A stretch of 64,000 nucleotides of DNA from Marinilactibacillus sp036039175 (GCF_036039175.1 NZ_JAYXKP010000009.1:15330-79329); one strand, 5' to 3'. Numbered from the stretch's first letter, positions 44,484-53,522 are shown. Program-made: numbers and translations. The notes: generated by a model not told the origin, from the letters alone.

Positions 44484-45503
44484 ATGTATTATGTTAAAAA
44501 CGAACGGAATGGACAAGAAATAGTAGACGCACGAATCAACTTAGCGATTGAGTATTATCTATTAAATGAAATAGAACTGGACGAACCTATCCTATTGTTT
44601 TACATTAATGATAATGCCATTATAGTAGGTAAGAACCAGAATACATTTGAAGAAGTTAATACGGATTACGTCAATGAACATGATGTAACGGTAGTCAGAA
44701 GATTTTCAGGTGGAGGCGCTGTGTACCACGATTTAGGTGTACTATGCTTTTGCTTTATAACAAAAGACGATGGAGATTCTTTCAGAGACTTCAAAAAATT
44801 CACTTCACCTGTTATTGATGCACTTCATAAAATGGGTGTAGAAGGTGCTGAGCTGAAGGGTCGTAACGATTTGGTCATTGATGAGAAAAAATTCTCAGGA
44901 AATGCGATGTACTCTAAGAATGGCAGATTGACTGCGCATGGTACACTGATGTTTGATTCGGAAATAGAAGCGGTAGTAGGCGCTTTGAGACCTAAGAAGC
45001 ATAAGTTGGAATCTAAGGGTATAAAATCGATTAGAAGCCGTGTAACGAACATTAAGCCCTATCTAAGTGATGATTATCAGTATATGAATGCCAAAAACTT
45101 TAGAGAAAAGTTATTGCTGAATATATTTGAAGTTTCAGAAGTATCCGAAGTAAAAGAATATAAACTAACTGAATCGGACTGGGAGAAAATAGATAAATTT
45201 GCAGAAACCTATACAGCAAACTGGGACTGGAATTATGGGAAATCCCCTAAATTTGATCTGGAGCGTAGCGAAAGATTATCTATTGGAACGGTGGAAGTGA
45301 AATTGAACGTGAACAGAGGAGTGATCCAAGATATTAAAATTTTTGGAGATTTCTTTGGCTTAGGTGAAATATCAGACGTAGAGGATAAGTTAATTGGTAA
45401 GACTTATGAAGAAAAAGCTATTCGTGAAGTATTTGAGGACGTTGACATAAATAAATACTTTGGAAAAGTAGAAATTGATGAATTAGTTAACTTATTTTAC
45501 TAA
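44484..45503 (+). CDS. lplA: Lipoate-protein ligase A
   Basis: Activates lipoate and attaches it to E2 subunits and GcvH. Motifs are RINLAIEYYLLNE, FYINDNAIIVGKNQN, VVRRFSGGGAVYHDLGVLCF, and GRNDLVIDEKKFSGNAMYSKNGRLTAHGTLM, where the Lys of KFSGNA contacts lipoyl-AMP. An accessory C-terminal domain (about 250-339) completes it. Length is 339 residues, typical of the large form. It is coupled to yhfI. Confidence 0.95.
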   Translation: MYYVKNERNGQEIVDARINLAIEYYLLNEIELDEPILLFYINDNAIIVGKNQNTFEEVNTDYVNEHDVTVVRRFSGGGAVYHDLGVLCFCFITKDDGDSFRDFKKFTSPVIDALHKMGVEGAELKGRNDLVIDEKKFSGNAMYSKNGRLTAHGTLMFDSEIEAVVGALRPKKHKLESKGIKSIRSRVTNIKPYLSDDYQYMNAKNFREKLLLNIFEVSEVSEVKEYKLTESDWEKIDKFAETYTANWDWNYGKSPKFDLERSERLSIGTVEVKLNVNRGVIQDIKIFGDFFGLGEISDVEDKLIGKTYEEKAIREVFEDVDINKYFGKVEIDELVNLFY

Positions 45504-45514
45504 GTGATTTAGAG

Positions 45515-45560
45515 ATAGTCTTGGTCATGTCCAAACAAGGACATCATCAAGACTATTTTT
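45515..45560 (+). terminator. Intrinsic terminator after lplA
   Basis: ATAGTCTTG pairs with CAAGACTAT, with an inner ATGTCC/GGACAT, followed by T residues. Confidence 0.9.
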
Positions 45561-45665
45561 GTATATCTACTCATGCTCATAATAAGGAATAGTCAACTCA
45601 TTAAGCCATTTAACGACATAAAACTATACTAGAGAAAAAACCCATGTGACAGAACGTTTTCTTGT

Positions 45666-45680
45666 TTATAATCATTATAA
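45666..45680. promoter_or_regulatory. Perfect PerR-box match upstream of spx
   Basis: TTATAATCATTATAA fits the Bacillus PerR consensus (7-1-7 palindrome TTATAATNATTATAA) at every position. It lies 225 bases before spx and overlaps a TATAAT at 45676-45681. Bacillus spx is known to be repressed by PerR at one promoter. The rest of the 400-base gap (45561-45808) shows nothing else I recognise. Confidence 0.7.
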
Positions 45681-45808
45681 TTTAGTATCGTTTTAGTAGG
45701 CTTGTAGTTAATGACCTATAAACGCATTGGTAAAGGGGTTTTAACGAGCATGCCTACATTTGTTGATAGAAAAAAACGTGATATTTGACAAAAAAATGAC
45801 GAAAGGGG

Positions 45809-45837
45809 TTTACAAGAGTTCACAATTGATATATAGT
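45809..45837 (+). promoter_or_regulatory. Promoter proximal to spx
   Basis: TTTACA - 17 bases - TATAGT. It leaves a ~60-base leader with an AGGGAGC ribosome site. Confidence 0.65.
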
Positions 45838-45905
45838 TATAAATGTAGTCAACAAGCAAACAAATATACTATAAAAAAACAGAGATTTGAAGGGAGCAAT
45901 ACATA

Positions 45906-46313
45906 ATGGTCACATTATTTACATCACCAAGTTGCGCATCATGTAGAAAAGCGAAGGCATGGTTAGAAGAATTTGGCATCCCTTATGAAGAAAGAAACAT
46001 TGCCTCAACACCTATAACAATTAGCGAAATAAAATCTATTATGCGTATGACAGAAGAGGGAACTGAAGAAATTATCTCAACACGTTCAAAAGCATTCCAA
46101 CAGTTAAACGTTGATATTGATGATCTTTCTTTACAAGAATTATTCACATTAATTCAAGAAACACCAAGTTTATTACGTAGACCAATCGTTTTAGATGAAA
46201 AACGTATGCAAATCGGATACAATGAAGACGAAATTCGTCAGTTTATCCCTAGAGAAGTAAGAGCTTTAGAGTTACAAAAAGCCCAACGATTAGTTGCTCT
46301 TTCAAATAGCTAA
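45906..46313 (+). CDS. spx: Transcriptional regulator Spx
   Basis: Spx binds the RNA polymerase alpha C-terminal domain and turns on thiol-stress genes. The redox switch CASC (Cys10, Cys13) is intact. LEEFGIPYEERNI, RRPIVLDEKRMQIGYNEDEIRQFIPR and the Arg pair before PIV are family hallmarks. Length is 135 residues. It heads a block with mecA and, further on, spxH, both tied to Clp proteolysis. Control may include PerR (box at 45666). Confidence 0.96.
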   Translation: MVTLFTSPSCASCRKAKAWLEEFGIPYEERNIASTPITISEIKSIMRMTEEGTEEIISTRSKAFQQLNVDIDDLSLQELFTLIQETPSLLRRPIVLDEKRMQIGYNEDEIRQFIPREVRALELQKAQRLVALSNS

Positions 46314-46343
46314 GTAGGATACTAAAAATATTTTAGATCTTAT

Positions 46344-46384
46344 AAAAGATTCGACACTGTCTGGTACGGTCGAATCTTTTTTAT
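46344..46384 (+). terminator. Intrinsic terminator after spx
   Basis: AAAAGATTCGAC pairs with GTCGAATCTTTT, followed by TT. Confidence 0.9.
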
Positions 46385-46402
46385 TTTCTTTAAATCATTG
46401 AC

Positions 46403-46431
46403 TTGTATTCGTTTCACTCATTTTGTATAAT
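46403..46431 (+). promoter_or_regulatory. Promoter of mecA
   Basis: TTGTAT - 17 bases - TATAAT. The leader is ~155 bases and contains a GTAACTCT/AGAGGTTAC hairpin near its start. Confidence 0.75.
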
Positions 46432-46593
46432 AGCTAGAGCGTAGTAACTCTGCGTGAAGAGGTTACAGGGCTTCAATTTATCTAACAAAACCTCTATAAT
46501 ATAAATAGAAAGTATTGTCGGTAATAAATAATAGGCAATATTCAAAAAAAGCTTAATACCTGACACTGATTGAAGGAAAGAGGTGCTATAAAT

Positions 46594-47253
46594 ATGGAAA
46601 TCGAACATATTAACGAAGATACGATTCGTGTAAAGATTGAGAATACGGATCTTGAAGAAAGAGGCATCACTTTTCTTGATTTATTGGGTAACCAGAAACA
46701 GATTGAGAATTTCTTCTATAGTATTTTAGAAGAAGTTGATATTGATGAAGAATTTCAAGAATCTGACGCTGTTACTTTTCAGGTCATGCCTAACAATAAT
46801 GGTTTGGAATTGTTTATCAGCAAAGGTGCACAATATAGAGAAGATATGGAAGATGATCTAGAGGACGACTCAATCATGGACCCGGTTAAAATGCTAAATG
46901 AATCGCTATCTCAGAATAAAAAAGAAGATGGAGTAGAAGAATACATGAACGCTCAGGATACCAAAACCATGGAAGCTGTATTCGTATTTCATAACTTTGA
47001 GCAAATGATTATGATGGCCCAAGAGTATTATTTGGAAAGTGGTTTGTCAAACCTTTATAAATTCAAAGATCAGTATTACTTGCATATTGTATTTTTCATC
47101 GAAGAAATGACGCTAAAAACGACAGATGAAGAAATTGCTCATGCACTAGAATTTGGTGAGAGAAGTCGAATATCAGCAGATGTCTTAGATGAATATGCTG
47201 ACAAAATCATGGATACAAACGCACTAGAACTTGTCAGACACTATTTTAAATAA
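46594..47253 (+). CDS. mecA: Adaptor protein MecA
   Basis: MecA hands substrates such as ComK and ComS to ClpC in Bacillus; in lactic acid bacteria it often acts on ComX or Spx-type regulators. The N-terminal substrate-binding domain begins MEIEHINEDTIRVKIENTDLEERGITFLDLL. An acidic linker follows (about 90-120). The C-terminal Clp-binding domain starts near VFVFHNFEQMI. I chose the ATG at 46594 behind AAAGAGGTG. Length is 219 residues. It lies between spx and coiA, as in Bacillus. Confidence 0.94.
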   Translation: MEIEHINEDTIRVKIENTDLEERGITFLDLLGNQKQIENFFYSILEEVDIDEEFQESDAVTFQVMPNNNGLELFISKGAQYREDMEDDLEDDSIMDPVKMLNESLSQNKKEDGVEEYMNAQDTKTMEAVFVFHNFEQMIMMAQEYYLESGLSNLYKFKDQYYLHIVFFIEEMTLKTTDEEIAHALEFGERSRISADVLDEYADKIMDTNALELVRHYFK

Positions 47254-47259
47254 TTTCTT

Positions 47260-47291
47260 AACCACGAGATGATGATTCCCGTGGTTTTTTT
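47260..47291 (+). terminator. Intrinsic terminator after mecA
   Basis: AACCACG pairs with CGTGGTT, followed by T residues. Confidence 0.85.
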
Positions 47292-47347
47292 AATGACTTT
47301 TTTCTGTTTTTATCAATATTTAATTGAGAAGCGGAAAGGATGATAGT

Positions 47348-48481
47348 ATGCTCATAGCGGTGAACGATATGCACAGAACAATTTTTGCTTTTGAAGAAGC
47401 GGCGTATAATTTGAAAAAGTTATATTGTCCAACATGTAACCAAAGCGTTTTTTTGAAAAAAGGGGCGCTTAAAGCTCCACATTTTTCTCATTATAAAAAA
47501 GAAGCATGTGAGAGCTTCTCAGAAGGAGAAACGATGGAACACCTCAATGGAAAGTTACAGTTGTATACAATACTAAAAAATAACAAACTGAACGTGGAAC
47601 TCGAAGCATATCTACCAAATTTAAAGCAGAGGCCTGATATCCTTTTAAACACAGAACATCAAAAAATCGCAATAGAATTTCAATGTAGTCAATTACCAAT
47701 TCAGAAAATGCTAGAGAGAACAAGTAACTACCTGAAACATGGATATCAGCCATATTGGATTCTTGGAGATCGTTTTTTTACAAACACTCAGATGACTCAA
47801 TTAAAGAGATCTTTCATTCGATTTAATCCAAAATTCGGACTTTACTTGTTGCGTTATAAAACCAAAAATAATCATCTAGAGATTATACATAGTTTTAATA
47901 AAAAGATGAATCGAATCTGTAATACAGAAAAGACGATTCTCTCAAATCGAAACCTAGCACAAATCCTTCAAAATGATTTCTCATTTACTGAAAAAGTTTC
48001 TAAAAAGCGTGTAGAAAACTTCTCATTGTATAATACGCATTTAAATCTGCAGAAACATATGGCCTATTCAAATCCTCGGATCAGAAATTTCGCCAGTTTA
48101 TTGTATAGTGAGTCGGAAAGCTTAATGAGTATGCCTATCGAAGTCTATTATCCACTGGATAATCAATGGATTATATTAACTGAACCAGTTGAATGGAAAT
48201 ATCGACTTTTAATTTGGATTGAGAAACATGAAAGTCATCAAATTATAACTGAAAAAGGTTTGTTTAGTTATATTGAAGAATTACGTAAACAAGAAAAACT
48301 CTCACTATCGGAAATGCCACTTTTACAAAATGATCACTTTTATCAGGTTTTTGTGAACTATATGAAAATCCTTGTTAAAATGAATATATTACGTGAAATA
48401 AGAACAAGGAAATGGGTTATCCTGAGCCCTGCTAAACGCTTTAATAACGAAAATGAAAAAATTCTAGCATTGAATCTTTAA
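47348..48481 (+). CDS. coiA: Competence protein CoiA-like nuclease
   Basis: CoiA is needed for processing incoming DNA during natural transformation. An N-terminal zinc-type motif (YCPTCNQSVFLKKG) and PHFSHYKK precede a predicted PD-(D/E)XK nuclease core: RPDILL, IAIEFQCSQL and RTSNYLKHGYQPYWILG. The C-terminal ~200 residues are family-specific. I chose the ATG at 47348 behind GGAAAGGA. Length is 377 residues. Neighbours mecA and pepF match the Bacillus order. Confidence 0.9.
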   Translation: MLIAVNDMHRTIFAFEEAAYNLKKLYCPTCNQSVFLKKGALKAPHFSHYKKEACESFSEGETMEHLNGKLQLYTILKNNKLNVELEAYLPNLKQRPDILLNTEHQKIAIEFQCSQLPIQKMLERTSNYLKHGYQPYWILGDRFFTNTQMTQLKRSFIRFNPKFGLYLLRYKTKNNHLEIIHSFNKKMNRICNTEKTILSNRNLAQILQNDFSFTEKVSKKRVENFSLYNTHLNLQKHMAYSNPRIRNFASLLYSESESLMSMPIEVYYPLDNQWIILTEPVEWKYRLLIWIEKHESHQIITEKGLFSYIEELRKQEKLSLSEMPLLQNDHFYQVFVNYMKILVKMNILREIRTRKWVILSPAKRFNNENEKILALNL

Positions 48482-48566
48482 ATAAACAGATAAAAAGATT
48501 TGTATATTCTCTTAGAATTCAAATTATGTTATCATTATTTCATAGTTATATATTAGGAGGGAAATT

Positions 48567-50384
48567 ATGTCAAAGACGAACAGTTTACCGAACCGCGAAG
48601 AAGTTTCTGAAGAGTTGACATGGGATTTAACCGTTATTTTTAAATCAGATGAAGAATGGGAAGGTAAGATTAAAGAGACTGAACAAAAAGTGAAAGAAAT
48701 CTCTCAATTACAAGGAACATTAAGTAATGGTGCAAAGGCGTTTCTTGATGCGCTTGTCTCTATGCTAGATGTATTCCAGTCCTTTGGATCAGTTTACGTA
48801 TATGCTCACTTGAAAAACGATCAGGATACTTCAAACGGAACGTATCAGGCTATGAATGACAGAGCAAGACTGTTAGCAACTAAAGCTGGTGAAGCAACAT
48901 CTTGGTTTGAGCCAGAGTTATTGACACTTAAAGAAGAAACGTTAAATAGCTACTTTGAAGAAGAACAAGAATTGAAACAATACAAACATTATATTGATCA
49001 GTTAACAGCTAATCGTGAGCATGTACTTTCTGCTGAGATGGAGGCCTTGTTAGCTGGAGCAAGCGACATCTTGTCTGCTTCAAGCCAGACATTTAGTGTA
49101 TTAAACAATGCAGACTTGACGTTCCCAAATGTGAAAGGTGAACAAGGAGAAGAAGTTCAATTATCACATGGCATGTATGGGGAACTTCTTGAAAGTACAA
49201 ATAGAGACGTTAGGGCAGAAGCTTTCAAAAAAATGTACGAAGTATATGAAGGCTTAAAAAATACATTTGCTAGTACGCTATCTGCTAATGTTAAAAACCA
49301 TAACTACCAAGCCAGTGTTCATAAATTTGATTCTGCTAGACATAGAGCATTATCTGGGAATCATATACCTGAGTCCGTTCATGAAACGCTTATTGATGTC
49401 GTAAATGAACATTTACCTTTATTACACAGATATATGGACTTACGTAAAAAGTTATTAAATGTGGACGAACTCCATATGTACGATCTTTACACACCAATCA
49501 CAGGTGAAGCTAGTCTTAAGTACAGCTATGAGGAAGCAAAACAAGAAACCTTTAAAGGTCTTGCACCCTTGGGCGAAGAGTACCGAAATGTATTAAATCA
49601 AGCTTTCGATAATCGCTGGATAGATGTAGTTGAAAACAAAGGAAAACGTAGTGGAGCTTATTCTTCAGGAGACTACGATACAAATCCATATATTCTCTTG
49701 AATTGGCATGATTCATTGAATCACTTATATACATTGGTTCATGAATTAGGTCATAGTGCCCATAGTTACTTTACAAGAGAAACACAACCTTATGTATATG
49801 GCGATTACTCAATCTTTTTGGCAGAAATCGCTTCAACTACAAATGAAAACATTCTTACGGATTATTTGCTTAAAACGACGACAGATCCTAAAGCACGTGC
49901 ATATGTATTGAATCATTATCTAGATGGCTTTAAAGGAACTGTTTTCCGTCAAACACAATTTGCAGAGTTCGAACACTTTATGCATGAGGAAGCAGCGAAG
50001 GGTATTCCTTTAACAGCAGATTATTTGAGCGAAAGTTATGCAGAAATCAATAGCAAGTATTATGGAGAGTCTGTGGAAAAAGATCATGAAATTCAGTTTG
50101 AGTGGGCACGGATTCCACATTTCTACTACAATTATTATGTCTATCAATATTCAACTGGTTTCTGTGCTGCTACAGCATTGGCTGACAAGATTCTAGCTGA
50201 AGAAGAAGGTGCACTTGAACATTATCTAGCATATCTGAAATCAGGAAGCAGTGATTTTCCGATTGAAGTTATGAAAAAAGCCGGAGTGGATATGACGAAC
50301 AAAGAATATATCGAAAAAGCGATGAAAGTGTTTGAAGAAAGATTGAATGAACTGGAGTCTGTATTAGAAGAATTGAATCTTTAA
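48567..50384 (+). CDS. pepF: Oligoendopeptidase F
   Basis: A zinc metallopeptidase (M3B) that cuts peptides of about 7-17 residues in the cytoplasm. The active site is LVHELGHSAHS (HExxH), with the third zinc ligand in IFLAEIASTTNE. FRQTQFAEFEHFMHE and EWARIPHFYYNYYVYQYSTGF are typical. Length is 605 residues, full length. It follows coiA, as in many Bacillota, and ends in a strong terminator. Confidence 0.96.
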   Translation: MSKTNSLPNREEVSEELTWDLTVIFKSDEEWEGKIKETEQKVKEISQLQGTLSNGAKAFLDALVSMLDVFQSFGSVYVYAHLKNDQDTSNGTYQAMNDRARLLATKAGEATSWFEPELLTLKEETLNSYFEEEQELKQYKHYIDQLTANREHVLSAEMEALLAGASDILSASSQTFSVLNNADLTFPNVKGEQGEEVQLSHGMYGELLESTNRDVRAEAFKKMYEVYEGLKNTFASTLSANVKNHNYQASVHKFDSARHRALSGNHIPESVHETLIDVVNEHLPLLHRYMDLRKKLLNVDELHMYDLYTPITGEASLKYSYEEAKQETFKGLAPLGEEYRNVLNQAFDNRWIDVVENKGKRSGAYSSGDYDTNPYILLNWHDSLNHLYTLVHELGHSAHSYFTRETQPYVYGDYSIFLAEIASTTNENILTDYLLKTTTDPKARAYVLNHYLDGFKGTVFRQTQFAEFEHFMHEEAAKGIPLTADYLSESYAEINSKYYGESVEKDHEIQFEWARIPHFYYNYYVYQYSTGFCAATALADKILAEEEGALEHYLAYLKSGSSDFPIEVMKKAGVDMTNKEYIEKAMKVFEERLNELESVLEELNL

Positions 50385-50387
50385 AAA

Positions 50388-50425
50388 GAAAAATCATCCT
50401 TGAGATTCTCAAGGATGATTTTTTA
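50388..50425. terminator. Bidirectional terminator between pepF and spxH
   Basis: AAAATCATCCTTGAG pairs perfectly with CTCAAGGATGATTTT. Confidence 0.95.
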
Positions 50426-51052
50426 TACCATTTGAAATTTATATTTGTTTTTTAAATCCGGAAGTTCTTCAGTAAGCGTACTATCAGAACAGATTCCATG
50501 TAATAAGTTACTAGTGATAGCTGTTTCAATTCGATATCCACACTCTACATCTGAACCATTAAATAAAACACAAGCTGGAGTGTCTTTAACAGCCATCTCT
50601 TCAGCAAGTTTTTGATCTTTAGTGAAAGCAGCTTTTGCAAGATCGGATTCTAAATCTTCTTCGAACATGTCCGTGTCTAGTTTAGCTGATTCTGCGCAAT
50701 CCAACATCATTGATTTAGTAAGAAACCCATTGGAATTCAAGATGCTTTCTTGAAGGTTCATAAGGAATGTTCTTGCTTTCTTTTTACCTTGCATAGAAGC
50801 AGCGGCAAAAGCTAGACTTGCGTTAAAAGAATCAGTATATAAGCGATTGCGGTTCTCTACGGAAGTACTGTTGTACTTTTCATCTAGTAATTGTTTTTTA
50901 ACTGATTTAAAGTTCAATAGTGGAACGAATCGTATTTTGACTTTTTCATCTCTTTCTTTAGAGAATGTTTCGATAACTTCTTCAGCTTCGTAACTTTTAA
51001 CTCCTAGAGGATTAACAAACAAGAAAATTTCAATAACATTATTTAAACTCAT
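50423..51052 (-). CDS. spxH: SpxH/YjbH-type ClpXP adaptor (DsbA-like fold)
   Basis: SpxH binds Spx and speeds its breakdown by ClpXP. The protein has a thioredoxin/DsbA-like layout with IEIFLFVNPLG at the start and SFNASLAFAAASMQGKKKARTFLMNLQ in the helical insertion. Where the Bacillus protein has a Cys pair after DP, this one reads NPLGVKS (residues 14-20), so it has no redox pair. TPACVLFN holds the cis-Pro-like position. Length is 209 residues. It lies close to spx and pepF, as in Bacillus. Confidence 0.85.
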   Translation of the reverse strand: MSLNNVIEIFLFVNPLGVKSYEAEEVIETFSKERDEKVKIRFVPLLNFKSVKKQLLDEKYNSTSVENRNRLYTDSFNASLAFAAASMQGKKKARTFLMNLQESILNSNGFLTKSMMLDCAESAKLDTDMFEEDLESDLAKAAFTKDQKLAEEMAVKDTPACVLFNGSDVECGYRIETAITSNLLHGICSDSTLTEELPDLKNKYKFQMV

Positions 51053-51140
51053 ACTCTACTCACCTAACAGTCATTTATTTTTGAATCTAGTTCTAGTTTT
51101 AGCAATTGAACGGTTATATTTAGTTTAATGTTAACTTCTG

Positions 51141-51155
51141 GTAAACGTTGTTTAC
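51141..51155. repeat. Inverted repeat upstream of spxH
   Basis: GTAAAC-GTT-GTTTAC is a perfect palindrome 89 bases before the spxH start. Read on the minus strand, its TTTACC edge could be a -35. It could be an operator for an unknown repressor. Confidence 0.4.
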
Positions 51156-51276
51156 GTCCTTTACATATATTAGATTAACAAAGACTCGTATAATTTGATA
51201 ATTATCTGCACACAATTTGTCATAAAAAAAGATCGGCTGTGACAATTTCGACACAATTGTTTGAACGTCTGTTTTG

Positions 51277-51867
51277 TCATAGTGACCTTTTTTGTTGATC
51301 CTTTATAGCACGTGAAATTTTGTTAGGCGTGTCACGTTCAGGAATATCGTACTGAGCTAAGAGGTTTTCTATAAATTGTTTACCTCCTTTAGAAGTTGTG
51401 CTTTCTATTTCTAGTTCGTAATCAATTTGGTCACCATACCAGCTTTTATCAAGAACCATCAGACACGAGTGCACTTTTTTCTCTAACCGTTGTGTACGGA
51501 GTTGTGCAATGATATGTAAGGGTGTCATTGAATCTATACCATAAGAAGCAAGTAGTTCTGCTATTTGGCCAGTAGGATAAATGACGGTCTTCTCAACCAG
51601 TGCACTAGCCTGCTCAATGGTCAAGGATTCATTTGTTTCGAGTAAATGTCCTTCATGAGGTGACTTTAGTGTCATTTCAGCAGTATCTTCTTTGATACGA
51701 ATTCTTAAAGCCAACTGATTTTCTTTCAGGACCATTTCTTTGGAATCGAAATAAATATTTTCTTGGGTAAACGATTCAGCTTTGTTTATTTTGAAAGCTT
51801 TGATTAGTTTCTCGTATTCTAATTCAGTCAATAAGTTTTTATATTCGATTTCAACATTCTGGCTCAT
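51277..51867 (-). CDS. yjbK: CYTH-domain protein YjbK (triphosphate-tunnel fold)
   Basis: A triphosphate-tunnel metalloenzyme-like protein. The defining ExExK motif is EIEYK near the N-terminus. Charged tunnel strands follow: NIYFDSKEMVLKENQLALRIRIKE, MTLKSP and the DYELEIES strand. Length is 196 residues from the ATG at 51867 (MSQNVEIEYK). An in-frame ATG at 51879 is less likely. Some relatives hydrolyse triphosphate; the substrate here is unknown. It is divergent from relQ, as expected from its partnership in Bacillus yjbK-yjbM. Confidence 0.88.
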   Translation of the reverse strand: MSQNVEIEYKNLLTELEYEKLIKAFKINKAESFTQENIYFDSKEMVLKENQLALRIRIKEDTAEMTLKSPHEGHLLETNESLTIEQASALVEKTVIYPTGQIAELLASYGIDSMTPLHIIAQLRTQRLEKKVHSCLMVLDKSWYGDQIDYELEIESTTSKGGKQFIENLLAQYDIPERDTPNKISRAIKDQQKRSL

Positions 51868-51913
51868 TATTATCCCCATTTCATCGTCTGTGGTACGGAT
51901 TTATACCTGAATA

Positions 51914-51922
51914 TGGTACAAT
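51914..51922 (+). promoter_or_regulatory. Putative extended -10 upstream of relQ
   Basis: TGG precedes TACAAT, 47 bases before relQ. No clear -35. Confidence 0.5.
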
Positions 51923-51968
51923 AGATAAGAGAAGAATGAAAGTAGGAAATGAAAAGAAGGTTATATAT

Positions 51969-52622
51969 ATGGATAGAGACTGGGAATTATTTTTACTTCC
52001 GTATACCCAAACAGTTGATGAATTAAAAATTAAACTTAAAGGCTTACGGTCAATGTACAAACTAAGAAAAGAACATGGACCAATTGAATTTGTGACTGGG
52101 CGAGTAAAACCAGTCAATAGTATTTTACTGAAATCAAGAACGAGAAATATTTCTCTTGATAAATTGGAAACTGATATGGAAGACCTAGCCGGTATTCGCA
52201 TCATGTGCCCATTTGTGGAAGATATACACGACGTTGTAAAGATGCTTAAGCGAAGAGAAGATATAAAAGTATTACAAGAAAAGGATTATGTATCTCACAA
52301 AAAGGAAAGTGGATACCGTTCGTACCATTTGATTTGTGAATACCCAGTCCAGTTGATTGATGAGCTGAAATATGTGCTAGTTGAAGTTCAAATACGTACA
52401 CTTGCCATGAATTTCTGGGCATCTATAGAGCATTCATTGAATTACAAATACCAAGGAGAGTTTCCGGATGAAATCAATATTCGTTTACAAAAAGCTGCAG
52501 AATCGGCTTTTAGATTAGATGAAGAAATGTCTACAATTAGAGAAGAAATCAAAGAAGCTCAAAGGAATTTCAGATTCAAAGACGAGCAGAAAGCATTTGA
52601 TCTGAATAACTGGAAGGAATAA
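51969..52622 (+). CDS. relQ: Small alarmone synthetase RelQ (YjbM/SAS1)
   Basis: A single-domain (p)ppGpp synthetase that acts in stress without the hydrolase and ribosome-binding domains of Rel. Motifs are FVTGRVKPVNSILLKSR, DLAGIRIMCPF, DYVSHKKESGYRSYHLI and VEVQIRTLAMNFWASIEHSLNYKY. Length is 217 residues. I chose the ATG at 51969 (MDRDWELFL), with AAGAAGG nine bases upstream, over the ATG at 51936. nadK follows after four bases. Confidence 0.95.
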   Translation: MDRDWELFLLPYTQTVDELKIKLKGLRSMYKLRKEHGPIEFVTGRVKPVNSILLKSRTRNISLDKLETDMEDLAGIRIMCPFVEDIHDVVKMLKRREDIKVLQEKDYVSHKKESGYRSYHLICEYPVQLIDELKYVLVEVQIRTLAMNFWASIEHSLNYKYQGEFPDEINIRLQKAAESAFRLDEEMSTIREEIKEAQRNFRFKDEQKAFDLNNWKE

Positions 52623-52626
52623 TAAC

Positions 52627-53436
52627 GTGAGAATAGCGATTGTTTATAACTCTACCGAAGAATCCATTAAAGTATTCAAGAAATTAAGAGCGATGCTGCT
52701 AGAACATCATTTTATTTTAGACCAGAAAAACCCTTCAATTGTTATATCTGTTGGAGGGGATGGAACATTGCTCTCAGCATTCCATCGCTATGCCCATATG
52801 CTTGATGGTGTAAGATTTATTGGTGTGCACACTGGGCATTTAGGCTTTTACACAGACTGGCGTGAATATAACATTGGTGAATTAATTGAAAGCCTTAAAT
52901 CTGACAACGGTGAATATGTCGAGTATCCACTGCTAGATGTAGAAATTTACTATAATCACAAACCTTACCCCACCCATTTCCTTGCATTAAACGAGTCTAC
53001 AATTAAACGAGTAGATGGGACATTGGTTTGTGATGTCTACATAAGAGATGAACACTTCGAACGTTTCAGAGGAGACGGACTTTGTATTTCAACACCTACA
53101 GGGTCTACAGGCTACAATAAATCTATTGGTGGAGCCGTTTTGCACCCTAGACTTGAAGCTTTACAGCTGACTGAAATGGCTTCGCTCAATAATAGGGTAT
53201 TTAGAACACTTAGTTCACCACTCATTATTGCACCTGATGAATGGATAAGAATCAGACCAATCGAAACAAATGATTTTGTACTTTCCATTGACCAAGTGGT
53301 TACCAATGAAACTCAAGCAACTGAATTGAGATTTAAAATTGCAGAAGAACGGATCCGGTTTGCACGTTACCAACATACGCACTTTTGGAATCGTGTAGAG
53401 GATGCATTTTTAGGCGCCAAAAAGAACGAAGACTAA
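52627..53436 (+). CDS. nadK: NAD kinase
   Basis: Phosphorylates NAD to NADP. The GGDGT motif is in SVGGDGTLLSAFH, then GVHTGHLGFYTDW, LNESTIKR and the substrate loop STPTGSTGYNKSIGGAVLHP. The start is GTG at 52627, four bases after relQ, so it is translationally linked to alarmone synthesis, as in Bacillus yjbM-yjbN. Length is 269 residues. Confidence 0.96.
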   Translation: MRIAIVYNSTEESIKVFKKLRAMLLEHHFILDQKNPSIVISVGGDGTLLSAFHRYAHMLDGVRFIGVHTGHLGFYTDWREYNIGELIESLKSDNGEYVEYPLLDVEIYYNHKPYPTHFLALNESTIKRVDGTLVCDVYIRDEHFERFRGDGLCISTPTGSTGYNKSIGGAVLHPRLEALQLTEMASLNNRVFRTLSSPLIIAPDEWIRIRPIETNDFVLSIDQVVTNETQATELRFKIAEERIRFARYQHTHFWNRVEDAFLGAKKNED

Positions 53437-53475
53437 CTTTTGAATAATGTTCCAATCGGATTAACGTAATGAACT

Positions 53476-53522
53476 AGTAAAGCAGGTAGATTTTGATTCA
53501 TTTAAAATCTACCTGCTTTACT
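53476..53522. repeat. Perfect 19-base inverted repeat between nadK and the rluD-like gene
   Basis: AGTAAAGCAGGTAGATTTT and its exact reverse complement are separated by nine bases. There is no T tract after the stem on either strand, so it is not a standard terminator. It could still end transcripts or protect the nadK mRNA. Confidence 0.7.

Noticed and set aside
51139..51156. Catabolite (cre) site in the spxH upstream palindrome
   Set aside because: The spacing between TG and CG is one base too long for the cre consensus.
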